NCBI GenBank assembly: GCA_050287965.1 | Contig: JBNKCX010000012.1 | Location: 14,390 to 78,389, forward strand | From: CBFDBF01 sp050287965 | Lineage (GTDB): Bacteria; Pseudomonadota; Gammaproteobacteria; Chromatiales; Chromatiaceae | Reading direction: 5' to 3' | DNA length: 64,000 bases | In this document: piece after piece, positions 8,337 through 21,610 of the stretch | Position numbering within the stretch: position 1 is the first letter of the stretch | Layout of the letters: each line of letters begins with the position of its first letter | The notes under the pieces: generated by a model | The model's input: the letters and a program-made list of their open reading frames with translations, nothing else | Databases searched by the model: none | What the model was told of the DNA's origin: nothing | Translations under genes and position numbers: made by a program

Positions 8337-10062
8337 AGAGCGGTTACAACCGAATTCGACACCTGTGTCCGAGGGGTTCCGTTACGACGCAACCATGGGG
8401 AGGGCTGCATCTTTCTTCTCCAGTCCGGAACTCATCCAGCGTTTGGACTTGTTGCGGCATCTTACGGAAAACAGTGAACTTATCCCGTTGGTAAAGGGTA
8501 TCGAGGGAGCGGGGAAGAGCGCACTGATCGAACAGTTGATGCAGCTGGCCTCGGATAATTGGGTGATCGCGAATATCGAGGCCAATCCGATGATGCAGCC
8601 TGACCAGCTGTTGGTTGCTCTTGCGGCGACTTTTTCCAAGGCCGCGGACGGCCGCTCCATGGAACACCTGATACAGCGGTTCGGGTATTTGCGCCAGGAT
8701 GGGCTTCTGCCGGTGGTGATCGTCGATGATGCGCATCTGCTCCCGGAGGCATCCATCATCACACTGCTGCGTCTGCACGAACGCCGTCAGGGAGACGCGG
8801 TTCTCGTACGTATCCTGCTGTTTGCGGAGCCGGAGGTAGACAATCTCCTGAAGACCCCGCAAATACAGGCCATGAATATCCTCGCTCTCCAGTCCCTGGA
8901 CATGCCCAGGCTGACCAGGTCGCAGACGGAACAGTTCGCCAGACAGTTGCTGACGGCTGAAGACCCGTCGGGGCGATTGGGACTGAACTCCAGTCGTATC
9001 GATAAGATTTTCCAGGAAAGCGACGGCCTGCCCGGTCGGGTCAGGGATATGGTGCTGGAGTCGATATTCGCGGGGATGGCGAACAGCCGCTGGCGGATCT
9101 GGAAGCCGGGCTCGCCCCTGGCGACCTTTGGGATCGCCGTTGTCATTGTGATCCTTCTTTTGATACTGGTGTTCCAGGACAGCATTAACGGGATTTTCGG
9201 AACCGCGCCCGAGAGGGAAGATTCCATGACCTCAATCCCCTCCCCCCAGGGTAAGGTGGTGCCTCTGCAGCTCCCGGCACCGGAGTCTGTAGTAGAGATC
9301 CGGCAACCACCGGCTGATACGGAGGCGTTTGATGCCGGTGCTCCGGGGCAGTTACCGGATGCGGAACCCGCCCAGGAGGCGGCACCGCAGGTTTCTTCTC
9401 CGGAGCAGGTTTCGAAGCCTGTACCTGTGGAGTTGCCTGTGGTCAGCAACACGGCGGAGGAGCTTCGGGAGCGAGATGTGACAAGGGATGGCGCCGAAGG
9501 GGCCGTCCAGGAGCCGATCCCCTCGGAAGAGGCGGTTCCGGAGGATGTGGCGCCGGAACCGGTGCCGAAGGAATCACCGGCGGCGGTCGAAGTCGTCAGC
9601 CCCGAGCCGACGGAAGAAGCGCCGGCAGCGGTGTCGGCCCCCGTTCCCGCCGAACCGGAGAAGGCGTCGGCGCCCGCGGTTGCCGAAACCGTCGCCGAGA
9701 CAGCATCACCGGCCGTCGATCAGGTGGTTCCAACGGCGGAGAAACAGGAATCGGCCCCGGTAAAAGCCGGTAGCGAGGAGTGGCTGCTGCAGCAGAGCCC
9801 CGGCTCCTACACCCTGCAACTTATCGGTCTTCAGGACGAGGCGGGGGTAGCCCGGTTCCTGGCACGCAATAAACTGCCGGGTCAAACCGCCTATTTCCGT
9901 ACTTCTCGCCAGGGTAAATCCTGGTTCCCGGTGTTATACGGGATATTTCCGAACCGGGATGCCGCCCTGGCGGCCCGGGACAGGTTACCGGAAAATCTCA
10001 AAAAAACTGACGTCTGGCCGCGTAGCCTGGAGTCGGTTCAGAAAGAGATCCGCAACCGGTGA
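8326..10062 (+). CDS. damX: DamX-like cell-division protein: AAA ATPase domain, membrane segment and SPOR domain
   Basis: The 578-aa product has three parts. An ExeA/AAA-type ATPase domain occupies about residues 15-245, with an intact Walker A (GIEGAGKSAL) and Walker B (VVIVDDAH). A single membrane helix (about 265-285) follows. A long Pro/Glu/Ala/Val-rich linker then leads to a C-terminal SPOR domain (about 490-575, YTLQLIGLQDEAGVARFL). SPOR domains bind denuded septal glycan, and DamX of E. coli occupies the same position after aroB, so a division-site role is likely. ATG 8326 overlaps the aroB stop, implying coupled translation. The linker is low-complexity and may vary in length. Confidence 0.85.
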   Translation: MDTEERLQPNSTPVSEGFRYDATMGRAASFFSSPELIQRLDLLRHLTENSELIPLVKGIEGAGKSALIEQLMQLASDNWVIANIEANPMMQPDQLLVALAATFSKAADGRSMEHLIQRFGYLRQDGLLPVVIVDDAHLLPEASIITLLRLHERRQGDAVLVRILLFAEPEVDNLLKTPQIQAMNILALQSLDMPRLTRSQTEQFARQLLTAEDPSGRLGLNSSRIDKIFQESDGLPGRVRDMVLESIFAGMANSRWRIWKPGSPLATFGIAVVIVILLLILVFQDSINGIFGTAPEREDSMTSIPSPQGKVVPLQLPAPESVVEIRQPPADTEAFDAGAPGQLPDAEPAQEAAPQVSSPEQVSKPVPVELPVVSNTAEELRERDVTRDGAEGAVQEPIPSEEAVPEDVAPEPVPKESPAAVEVVSPEPTEEAPAAVSAPVPAEPEKASAPAVAETVAETASPAVDQVVPTAEKQESAPVKAGSEEWLLQQSPGSYTLQLIGLQDEAGVARFLARNKLPGQTAYFRTSRQGKSWFPVLYGIFPNRDAALAARDRLPENLKKTDVWPRSLESVQKEIRNR

Positions 10063-10288
10063 TTTTCGCGGAACCGGCCGCCAGTTATTAAAATACTCAA
10101 TAAGGCTCTGGCCTAATCTCCACTTCTCCGATATCCTACACGGTTCTGCGCGACCGATTTTTCTGTCGCCCTAATACGTATTAATGGTTTGGTGCCGCGG
10201 TTCCCGATACCGTAGGCGGCTGTTTTTTGGCCGGTCCGTACTGCCGCCCCTGCGTGGGACGGGCCGAGATAGATGAAGATGAGGTTTT

Positions 10289-14911
<4,623 letters not shown>

Positions 14912-14927
14912 GACGACGAGTTAGAAG

Positions 14928-15005
14928 CCGCAACTATGCGCAAATTATCGCGGATGGGTACCAATATCTTCGCGGATTTTCGCGGTGATTTGCGTTTATT
15001 TGCGG
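14928..15005. repeat. Imperfect inverted repeat between gltB and gltD
   Basis: Left arm 14928-14952 (CCGCAACTATGCGCAAATTA...) and right arm 14981-15005 (reverse complement CCGCAAATAAACGCAAATCA...) agree at about 20 of 25 positions. Similar GCGCAAAT/AACGCAAAT and GCGTTTATTTGCGG elements recur near 55485 and 55600, so this is a member of a dispersed intergenic repeat class. It occupies most of the gltB-gltD spacer. Confidence 0.55.
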
Positions 15006-15031
15006 CGAGAGAAGATTGGAGTTACTGAGTT

Positions 15032-16483
15032 ATGGGTAAGCCCACAGGTTTTTTGGAATACCCGCGTCAGGACCGGACCTATGCGCCGGCGTCGGACCGT
15101 GTAAACCATTTTGAAGAGTTCATGATTCCCCTCACGGAGGAGGAGCTGGCTCGGCAGGGTGCACGCTGCATGGACTGCGGTATCCCCTTCTGTCACAACG
15201 CCTGCCCGGTGAACAACATTATTCCGGACTGGAACGATCTGGTTTATCGTGACGACTGGCGACGAGCTTTGCAGGTTTTGCATAGTACCAACAATTTTCC
15301 GGAGTTTACCGGCCGCATTTGTCCCGCCCCCTGTCAGGAAGCGTGCACCCTTAATCTCGATGACAACTCGGTCACCATCAAGACCATCGAATGCGCCATT
15401 ATAGAAAGAGGATGGGAAGAAGGATGGATTACGCCGGAGATCCGCGAGCATCGTACCGGTAAACGGGTGGCGATCGTGGGTTCCGGTCCCGCCGGACTGG
15501 CCTGCGCCCAGCAACTGGCCCGGGCCGGACATTCGGTGGTGCTGTATGAGAAACACAACCGCATCGGTGGTCTGCTGCGTTATGGAATTCCGGACTTCAA
15601 GCTGGATAAGCGGATTATCACTCGCCGCATGGGGCAGATGCGGAGCGAGGGAGTGGAATTCCGCCCCAACACCCATATCGGTGTCGATATACCAGCTGAT
15701 CAGCTGTTGCAGGAATATGACGCCGTGGTGTTGACGGGCGGTTCCGAAAAACCGCGGGATTTGCCTATTCCCGGTCGTGATCTGGAGGGGGTCTATTTCG
15801 CCCTCGAGTTTCTGCAGACCAACAGTCACAGGGTACAGGGGGATGAGATTCCCGAAGAGGAGTTTATCTCCGCGGAAGGGAAGCATGTGGTAGTCATCGG
15901 TGGTGGTGACACCGGTTCCGACTGTATCGGCACCTCTAACCGGCACGGTGCCGAGTCCGTGACCCAATTGGAAATCCTGCCGAAACCACCGGAGCGGGAA
16001 GACAAACTTCTGACCTGGCCCGATTGGCCGAACAAGCTGCGTACATCCTCCTCCCACGAAGAGGGTTGCGAGCGTATGTGGAGCGTGGCGACCAAGGAGT
16101 TCATCGGCGAGGGCGGCCGGGTCAAGGCGATTCGCTGCGTCAAGGTGGAGTGGAACCGCGACGAGAAAGGTAACTGGCAGATGTCTGAAGTGGAGGGGTC
16201 GGAGTTCGAACTCAAGGCCGATCTCGTTACCCTCGCCATGGGGTTCGTCCATCCGGTTCACGAGGGGATGCTGCAGCAGTTGGGCGTGGAGCTGGACCCT
16301 CGTGGAAACGTAAAAGGCGCTACCGAGGGGACGGATGCCTACAAGACCTCCGTAGAGGGGGTGTTCGCCGCCGGTGACATGCGCCGTGGCCAATCGCTGG
16401 TGGTGTGGGCCATCCGCGAGGGACGCCAATGCGCCCGGGCGGTGGATGAATATCTGATGGGCGAAAGCGAACTACCACGATAG
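15032..16483 (+). CDS. gltD: Glutamate synthase (NADPH) small subunit
   Basis: Supplies electrons from NADPH through FAD and Fe-S centres to GltB. The 483-aa protein has the N-terminal Fe-S cysteine motifs CMDCGIPFCHNACPV (about residues 47-61) and CPAPCQEAC (about 97-105), the FAD dinucleotide-binding fold GSGPAGLACAQQLARAGHS (about 150-168), a second nucleotide-binding site VIGGGDTGSDC (about 289-299) and a C-terminal FAAGDMRRGQSLVVWAI segment. The length matches bacterial GltD. It follows gltB in the same orientation and is closed by the hairpin at 16541. Confidence 0.97.
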   Translation: MGKPTGFLEYPRQDRTYAPASDRVNHFEEFMIPLTEEELARQGARCMDCGIPFCHNACPVNNIIPDWNDLVYRDDWRRALQVLHSTNNFPEFTGRICPAPCQEACTLNLDDNSVTIKTIECAIIERGWEEGWITPEIREHRTGKRVAIVGSGPAGLACAQQLARAGHSVVLYEKHNRIGGLLRYGIPDFKLDKRIITRRMGQMRSEGVEFRPNTHIGVDIPADQLLQEYDAVVLTGGSEKPRDLPIPGRDLEGVYFALEFLQTNSHRVQGDEIPEEEFISAEGKHVVVIGGGDTGSDCIGTSNRHGAESVTQLEILPKPPEREDKLLTWPDWPNKLRTSSSHEEGCERMWSVATKEFIGEGGRVKAIRCVKVEWNRDEKGNWQMSEVEGSEFELKADLVTLAMGFVHPVHEGMLQQLGVELDPRGNVKGATEGTDAYKTSVEGVFAAGDMRRGQSLVVWAIREGRQCARAVDEYLMGESELPR

Positions 16484-16540
16484 CCGAGAAAGGGCCTTCC
16501 TGCTCCTGATGGATTTGCGTGATCCGTTTGTGGGCGGAAA

Positions 16541-16567
16541 AAAGGGCTGCCTCAGGCAGCCCTTTTT
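16541..16567 (+). terminator. Strong intrinsic terminator after gltD
   Basis: The perfect GC-rich hairpin GGGCTGCC-TCA-GGCAGCCC is followed directly by seven T residues and preceded by A residues, so it can act in both directions. It lies between gltD and the convergent small gene at 16640. Confidence 0.9.
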
Positions 16568-16639
16568 TTGGAAGAAAACAAACCCGCATCAACAAAGGCA
16601 GACAAGGGGCTCTCGTTGGGGCCTTTGGATACTTAACCG

Positions 16640-16801
16640 CTATCTTCCCGTTCTGGTCTGTGTCCCGGCACCCTGGGATGTGGAGCCGGTATTTGTGGAA
16701 CCCGATCCGGTTGTCCCCTGGTTTTGATCTCCCGCGGCAAAAGCGGAGCCTGCTGCCGCTAAAAACATCATGACCAGTATTAACGCTATGGATTTTTTCA
16801 T
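16640..16801 (-). CDS. Small secreted Gly/Thr/Ser-rich protein, unknown function
   Basis: A 53-aa product starting MKKSIALILVMMFLAAAGSAFAAG, a clear Sec signal peptide with an AFA cleavage site, leaving a mature peptide of about 30 residues rich in Gly, Thr, Ser and Gln. A good ribosome site (AGGGAGGA) lies 9 bases before ATG 16801. The open frame extends upstream to 16918, but that extension has no signal-like features. It is convergent with gltD. No family is recognised. Confidence 0.6.
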   Translation of the reverse strand: MKKSIALILVMMFLAAAGSAFAAGDQNQGTTGSGSTNTGSTSQGAGTQTRTGR

Positions 16802-17069
16802 TACGGATATCCTCCCTGAAAAGGCCGATATTTGATCCTGCCATCTATTTATAGTGCATTTTTCTTGAATATCAACGGCATGCGGCTCATGTTCCGTCCC
16901 GCATGTGATTAAGTGCACACAGAACGTTACCGGGGAAGGGGGCTTGACCGGCTAAAAAGACAGCCGATGACGGGCGAATATTTTGTACTCGGAGATTCAA
17001 GAAGCGGAAAATTCTGCCGCTATGCCTGATATGGTTGCCAATAACAGGAAAAACCCGTCCTAAGAGAAC

Positions 17070-17087
17070 CTTGGAGGGGCGTCCAAG
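17070..17087 (+). promoter_or_regulatory. Hairpin covering the ribosome-binding site of the diguanylate cyclase at 17088
   Basis: CTTGGA (17070-17075) and TCCAAG (17082-17087) pair perfectly around GGGGCG, and the last stem base touches the ATG. The likely Shine-Dalgarno GGAGG lies partly in the 5' stem and partly in the loop, so folding could reduce initiation. The structure is read directly from sequence; a regulatory effect is inference. Confidence 0.4.
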
Positions 17088-18950
17088 ATGGGCCTAAAAA
17101 GAAAGACAACAACCTTCTTTGTTTTCCTTACCTTGATTATGGTCTCCGCTCTCGTGGCGGCCAGTCTCATCTCGTTCCGGTACTTTGCGCTCAGCACCGC
17201 GGAAGACCAGGCGCGGACCGCCGCTGAAATCGTCCGGGTGCATCTGACCGAATCCATGGTGAACGGGACCATCAGTAAACGAAAGACTTTTCTCGAGCGG
17301 CTGGCGGGGGTGAAAGGGTTGCTTGATGTCTGGGTGGTGCGGGGTCCTGCAGTGGTCAAACAGTTCGGGCCCGGGTTCGAATCGGAACAGCGGCGGGACG
17401 CCATCGACGAGGAGGTCATCGCCACGGTAAAGCCCTACTTCGGGCTGGTTGACAGGGGCAGGGGCGAGGTCTTTCGCGCCACCATCCCTTATGTGGCACA
17501 GAGTGAATCCGAGCCCCATTGCATGCAGTGCCACCAGGTGGAGCGCGGTGATGTATTGGGCGCGGTAACCATTTTTCTCTCCATCGCCGAGCAGCGCAAC
17601 CAGGCGCTCATGATCGTTATGCTGATGGCGGGGGTGGTAGCCTTGTTCGCCACCCTTTCAATGATGTTTTCGCGGCGTCTGATCAAGCCTCTGATCGATA
17701 CTGCCGGAGCGGTGCAGGATGCGGTACACGGTGCGCGCGCCGGTGATTTCTCGGCCAGGATTCAGTACCAGAGCGATGACGAGGTGGGGCAGATCGCCAA
17801 GGATCTAAATGTCCTGATGGTGCTGTTGAGTAAGGGACTGGAGAGTATCGCTCAGAAGGTTGCCAAGCTGATTCGGTATACCCAGCCGATCGGAGACAAC
17901 CAGCTTGCCACCACCATTGAAATGGTGGAAAGCCTGGAGGACGTCTCCTGTTTCAAGCAGGCAATCGAAGAGGATGAGACCAAGGAAGAGGTTTATTGGC
18001 GGCTCTCCCAGGTGATCAACAAGGATTTCATGATCGACCACTTTTCTATCTACGAAGTGGCGTCAAGCAAGAATAAGCTGAAGCCCATGATAGTGGACGG
18101 TATCCCCGACGGGGACTGCTGCTGGTGTGATCCACAGGTTCTGGTGCGGGCGGACGCCTGCCGTGCCAAACGTACCGGCCATCTGGTAGACGGCATCAGC
18201 ACCCCCGGCATATGTACCGCGTTCGGACCTCGTGACGATCACATCAACGCGCTTCATGTCTGTATCCCGATGATTCAATCGGGATCCGTCGGAGGCGTGG
18301 TGCAGGTGGTTACCGATCCTGATCGAAAGGCCCTGGCCTGCAATATGATGCCGTTTATCGAGGTCTACCTGCGTGAGGCCGCGCCTGTTCTGGAGGCGAA
18401 GCGGCTTATGAGTACTCTGCGCGAGTCGGCGCTACGGGACCCCATGACCGGCTTGCATAACCGGCGTTTCCTGCAGGAGTATGTGGATATCCTGATCTCC
18501 TATACCGATCGCAACAAGAGTAACTTCACGGTGCTGATGGCGGATCTGGATTACTTCAAGCAGGTTAACGATACCTATGGACACGAGGCGGGCGATGCCA
18601 CGCTGAAGGCCCTGGCGAAGGCGCTGACCAACTGTGTGCGGGGTTCCGATCTGGTTATTCGCTATGGCGGCGAAGAGTTCCTGATCCTGCTGCGGGATAC
18701 GACTCCGGAATCCGGGCTGAAGGTGGCGGAGAAGATTCGCGAAGCCATCGAGAATATGAAGGTCGAGCTGACAGGCATTGTGATCAAGAAAACCCTTTCC
18801 TTGGGGGTATCCGGATATCCGGACGACAGCAGCAACTTCTGGCAGGTGGTCAAATATGCCGATGTGGCCTTATACAAGGCGAAAGACGCCGGGCGCAACA
18901 AGGTACTGCGTTTTACCCCTGATATGTGGAAGGACGAAGACGCCTATTGA
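17088..18950 (+). CDS. Membrane diguanylate cyclase with periplasmic c-type haem sensor motif, HAMP and GGDEF domains
   Basis: Predicted to make cyclic di-GMP in response to a periplasmic signal. In order: a membrane segment (about residues 10-32); a periplasmic sensor domain ending in CMQCH (145-149), a covalent haem-binding motif; a second membrane segment (about 165-190); a HAMP linker (about 193-245); a GAF-like cytoplasmic region with a Cys cluster starting CCWC near 343 and further Cys at about 355 and 372; and a GGDEF domain with catalytic GGEEF at 527-531 and inhibitory-site RGSD just upstream. The layout resembles haem PAS-type sensors of Geobacter (GSU0582, GSU0935) fused to a cyclase. 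The ligand is unknown; redox state, NO or CO are inferences. Confidence 0.88.
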   Translation: MGLKRKTTTFFVFLTLIMVSALVAASLISFRYFALSTAEDQARTAAEIVRVHLTESMVNGTISKRKTFLERLAGVKGLLDVWVVRGPAVVKQFGPGFESEQRRDAIDEEVIATVKPYFGLVDRGRGEVFRATIPYVAQSESEPHCMQCHQVERGDVLGAVTIFLSIAEQRNQALMIVMLMAGVVALFATLSMMFSRRLIKPLIDTAGAVQDAVHGARAGDFSARIQYQSDDEVGQIAKDLNVLMVLLSKGLESIAQKVAKLIRYTQPIGDNQLATTIEMVESLEDVSCFKQAIEEDETKEEVYWRLSQVINKDFMIDHFSIYEVASSKNKLKPMIVDGIPDGDCCWCDPQVLVRADACRAKRTGHLVDGISTPGICTAFGPRDDHINALHVCIPMIQSGSVGGVVQVVTDPDRKALACNMMPFIEVYLREAAPVLEAKRLMSTLRESALRDPMTGLHNRRFLQEYVDILISYTDRNKSNFTVLMADLDYFKQVNDTYGHEAGDATLKALAKALTNCVRGSDLVIRYGGEEFLILLRDTTPESGLKVAEKIREAIENMKVELTGIVIKKTLSLGVSGYPDDSSNFWQVVKYADVALYKAKDAGRNKVLRFTPDMWKDEDAY

Positions 18951-19099
18951 GGCGGCGAGGCGTCCCTGACCGTCCCCGCTGCCGGCCCGCCCGTTCCCCT
19001 CGTCTCACAGACCCCGCCTGCGGGGCGATTCCGTGAGGCGGCCGCTGTTTCGGTGTACAATCCGGTCCCTGAGTTGAAAAGCAAAAAGGAACCGAGTCC

Positions 19100-20164
19100 G
19101 TGACCGCCCTGAAAAATGACCGTCTTCTCCGCGCCTTTATGCGCGAACCCGTCGATATAACCCCGGTTTGGATGATGCGTCAGGCGGGGCGTTACCTGCC
19201 TGAATATCGTGCCACACGGGCCGCTGCCGGCAGTTTTATGGACCTCTGCAAGAACCCGGATCTGGCCTGCGAGGTGACCCTTCAGCCGCTGGAGCGGTTT
19301 CCCCTGGATGCCGCCATCCTGTTTTCCGATATTCTGACCATTCCGGACGCCATGGGTCTGGGGCTTCAATTTGCCGAAGGTGAAGGCCCCCGCTTCGAGC
19401 ATCCGGTACAGGATGCGGCCGCAGTTCGGAAACTGGGAGTACCGGATCCGGAGGGGGATCTCGGTTATGTGATGGATGCGGTACGCGTTATACGCAGGGA
19501 ACTGGACGGCCGAGTACCGCTGATCGGGTTTTCCGGCAGTCCCTGGACCCTGGCAACCTACATGGTCGAGGGCGGATGCACCAAAAACTTCGCCAAGTGC
19601 AAGGGGATGATGTTTGATCGGCCGGACCTTATGCATCAGTTACTCACCACCGTCGCCGATGCGGTGATCGCCTATCTCAATGCCCAAGTTGCTGCGGGTG
19701 CGCAGGCGGTGATGATCTTCGATACCTGGGGCGGCGTGTTGAGCCCGCGGGAATATGAACTGTTCTCCCTCGCCTATATGGAGCGCATCATCCAGAGGCT
19801 GGTTCGCGAGAGCGAAGGCCGCCGGGTACCGGTAATACTTTTCACCAAAGGCGGCGGGCAGTGGTTGAGCCGTATGGCGGATAGCGGATGCGATGCCCTG
19901 GGAGTGGATTGGACCATCGATCTGGCGGATGCGCGGGTGCAGGTACGGGACCGTGTGGCGTTACAGGGCAATCTCGACCCCTGTATCCTCTATTCCTCAC
20001 CGGAGCGGATACGGGAAGAAGTGGCACGGGTACTGGACAGCTATGGCCACGGTCCGGGACATGTCTTTAATCTGGGCCACGGTATCCATCCGGATGTGAA
20101 TCCTGATCATGCTGCCGTGTTGGTGGAGGCGGTGCACGAGCTGAGTGTGCCCTATCACCAGTAG
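19100..20164 (+). CDS. hemE: Uroporphyrinogen decarboxylase
   Basis: Decarboxylates the four acetate side chains of uroporphyrinogen III to give coproporphyrinogen III in haem synthesis. The 354-aa product carries the signature MMRQAGRYLPEYR near residues 24-36 (substrate-binding Arg residues), the catalytic-Asp region ILFSDILTIPDAMGL near 74-88, and GFSGSPWTLATYMVEGG near 137-153. Translation starts at GTG 19100 behind AAAAGGA. It stands alone between a diguanylate cyclase and a secreted protein, all in one direction. Confidence 0.97.
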   Translation: MTALKNDRLLRAFMREPVDITPVWMMRQAGRYLPEYRATRAAAGSFMDLCKNPDLACEVTLQPLERFPLDAAILFSDILTIPDAMGLGLQFAEGEGPRFEHPVQDAAAVRKLGVPDPEGDLGYVMDAVRVIRRELDGRVPLIGFSGSPWTLATYMVEGGCTKNFAKCKGMMFDRPDLMHQLLTTVADAVIAYLNAQVAAGAQAVMIFDTWGGVLSPREYELFSLAYMERIIQRLVRESEGRRVPVILFTKGGGQWLSRMADSGCDALGVDWTIDLADARVQVRDRVALQGNLDPCILYSSPERIREEVARVLDSYGHGPGHVFNLGHGIHPDVNPDHAAVLVEAVHELSVPYHQ

Positions 20165-20469
20165 CCGTGTATTTTTCTTCGCGGAATACCGTGCCCTTTT
20201 GTAGAACCGGTCAAAAAAAAGCAAATTTGCCGTCGAGCGGAGGGTATTTCGGATCTCTTTTTGCGGTCATGACGCACATTCAGCGGCGATTCAGCTAAAG
20301 TAAACCAGAATAACTCCATAGTCAGATCGGGAGAGGGGAATCGTACCCGCGATGGCCTTTCGCTCTGACGTGAATAAAATCGGACACCTTCCGGGCAACA
20401 CTGCAATCTGTGCGACCGGACTATGAGGTGCCACCGAACCTGAATATTTCGGATAAGGAGAAACTGACA
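20165..20469. other. Intergenic segment with no gene
   Basis: About 305 bp between hemE and the secreted protein at 20470. No hairpin terminator, riboswitch, RNA gene or coding frame with a plausible start was found. The last 20 bp hold the ribosome site (ATAAGGAGAAA) of the next gene. Confidence 0.5.
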
Positions 20470-21327
20470 ATGTTGCAAAAAATAAGAATCATGATGGCTT
20501 TGCTGTTGCTTGCCCCGGTTATCGCTCTGGCGGACCTTACCGGTACCTGGCAGGGTGACGATGGAGGCACCTACTATATACGGCAGGTGGGGAACATCCT
20601 TCACTGGTATGGTGAGAGTTCGGCCAATAATCCGAACTGGTCCAACGTCTTTTATGGCCATGTTCAAGGTGGCCAGATCAACGGTTCCTGGGCGGACGTG
20701 CCCAAAGGGCAGATCATGAACCGTGGTCAGATGAAGCTGAGCATCAAGCATAACGGCAATGTGCTGGTAGCCATACATAAAACCGGCGGTTTCGGCGGTT
20801 CCCGTTGGACCCGCGCCGGCTATGTGGTACCGACACCGCAACCTGCCGGTCCGTTTACACCGGTGCTGCCGCTGAATGAGGATTGCATCGGTTTTAATCC
20901 CGCCAATACCCAGGTGCAGAACGTCAACGGCAGCTGGAAGATCGTGGACGGCAGCCACTGGATGTTCGACTTCGGTCCCAAGGAGCAGGAAGCGAGAACG
21001 GCGTTGCGCGTCATCAAGACCTATAATGCCAATCAGTCCTGCTTCGTCGGCCGGCCGCATGCCTCTTTCACCTATCTGAAGGTCGGCAATCAGGCGCCTG
21101 CCGGACAAATGCCGGGTGAAGACTGTATCGGATTCAACCCCGCCAACACTCAGGCGCAGAACATCAACGGTAGCTGGAAGATCGTGGACGGCAGCCACTG
21201 GATGTTCGATTTCGGCAATAAGGAAGACGAGGCTCGGCAGTCCCTGCGTATTATCAAACACTACGGCTTCAACAAGTCCTGTTTTGTGGGACGGCCCGAT
21301 CCCAGCTTCACCTATCTTCGTAAATGA
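20470..21327 (+). CDS. Secreted protein: beta-rich N-terminal domain plus two tandem repeat domains, unknown function
   Basis: A 285-aa product with signal peptide MLQKIRIMMALLLLAPVIALA (cleaved near residue 21). The N-terminal domain (about 22-115) is beta-rich and starts DLTGTWQGDDGGTYYIRQ, a lipocalin-like opening. Two copies of a domain of about 65 residues follow (about 135-205 and 215-285). Each begins EDCIGFNPANTQ, continues NGSWKIVDGSHWMFDFG and ends SCFVGRP..SFTYL, with two conserved Cys per copy that could form a disulfide. An upstream in-frame ATG at 20410 is rejected because 20470 has a strong ribosome site and begins the signal peptide. No named family is recognised. Confidence 0.8.
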   Translation: MLQKIRIMMALLLLAPVIALADLTGTWQGDDGGTYYIRQVGNILHWYGESSANNPNWSNVFYGHVQGGQINGSWADVPKGQIMNRGQMKLSIKHNGNVLVAIHKTGGFGGSRWTRAGYVVPTPQPAGPFTPVLPLNEDCIGFNPANTQVQNVNGSWKIVDGSHWMFDFGPKEQEARTALRVIKTYNANQSCFVGRPHASFTYLKVGNQAPAGQMPGEDCIGFNPANTQAQNINGSWKIVDGSHWMFDFGNKEDEARQSLRIIKHYGFNKSCFVGRPDPSFTYLRK

Positions 21328-21386
21328 GGATATAGGGTAGCGGTCGGGAAAGATCCCACCACGTCCGACCGTGGCGATCATGGCAA

Positions 21387-21416
21387 AGCGGATTAGAGAG
21401 TGATCTCTAATCCGCT
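21387..21416. repeat. Palindrome copy 1 (AGCGGATTAGAGA hairpin), possible terminator
   Basis: Perfect 13-bp arms AGCGGATTAGAGA (21387-21399) and TCTCTAATCCGCT (21404-21416) around GTGA. The same stem recurs at 23310 and 24006. Downstream of the plus-strand secreted gene it is followed by GTTGCC rather than T residues, so termination is weaker here than at the other copies. Confidence 0.65.
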
Positions 21417-21534
21417 GTTGCCTTTAAAATATTGGATTCTCACGGACGGGGAGAATATAGGGAAGATCAAGGGCGTTCTCCTTGGTGGCGAACGCGGAGT
21501 TGCCAATCATTTATGAGTGTCCTATCTTGTTTAT

Positions 21535-21588
21535 GGGGCTTCTGATTGGCCCACGACGGGCGAGGCGCCCTGATCAGAGGTTCCTTAA
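21535..21588. repeat. Dispersed palindromic element, copy B (divergent)
   Basis: The right end TGATCAGAGGTTCCTTAA (21571-21588) matches the right end of copy A at 7155-7172 at nearly every base. The left end GGGGCTTCTGATT (about 21535) is a degenerate version of GGAACCTCTGGTT. The core has diverged and is a few bases shorter. It lies just upstream of the chosen start of the diguanylate cyclase at 21611. Confidence 0.5.
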
Positions 21589-21610
21589 GGTAACCAACAA
21601 AGGGAATGGC

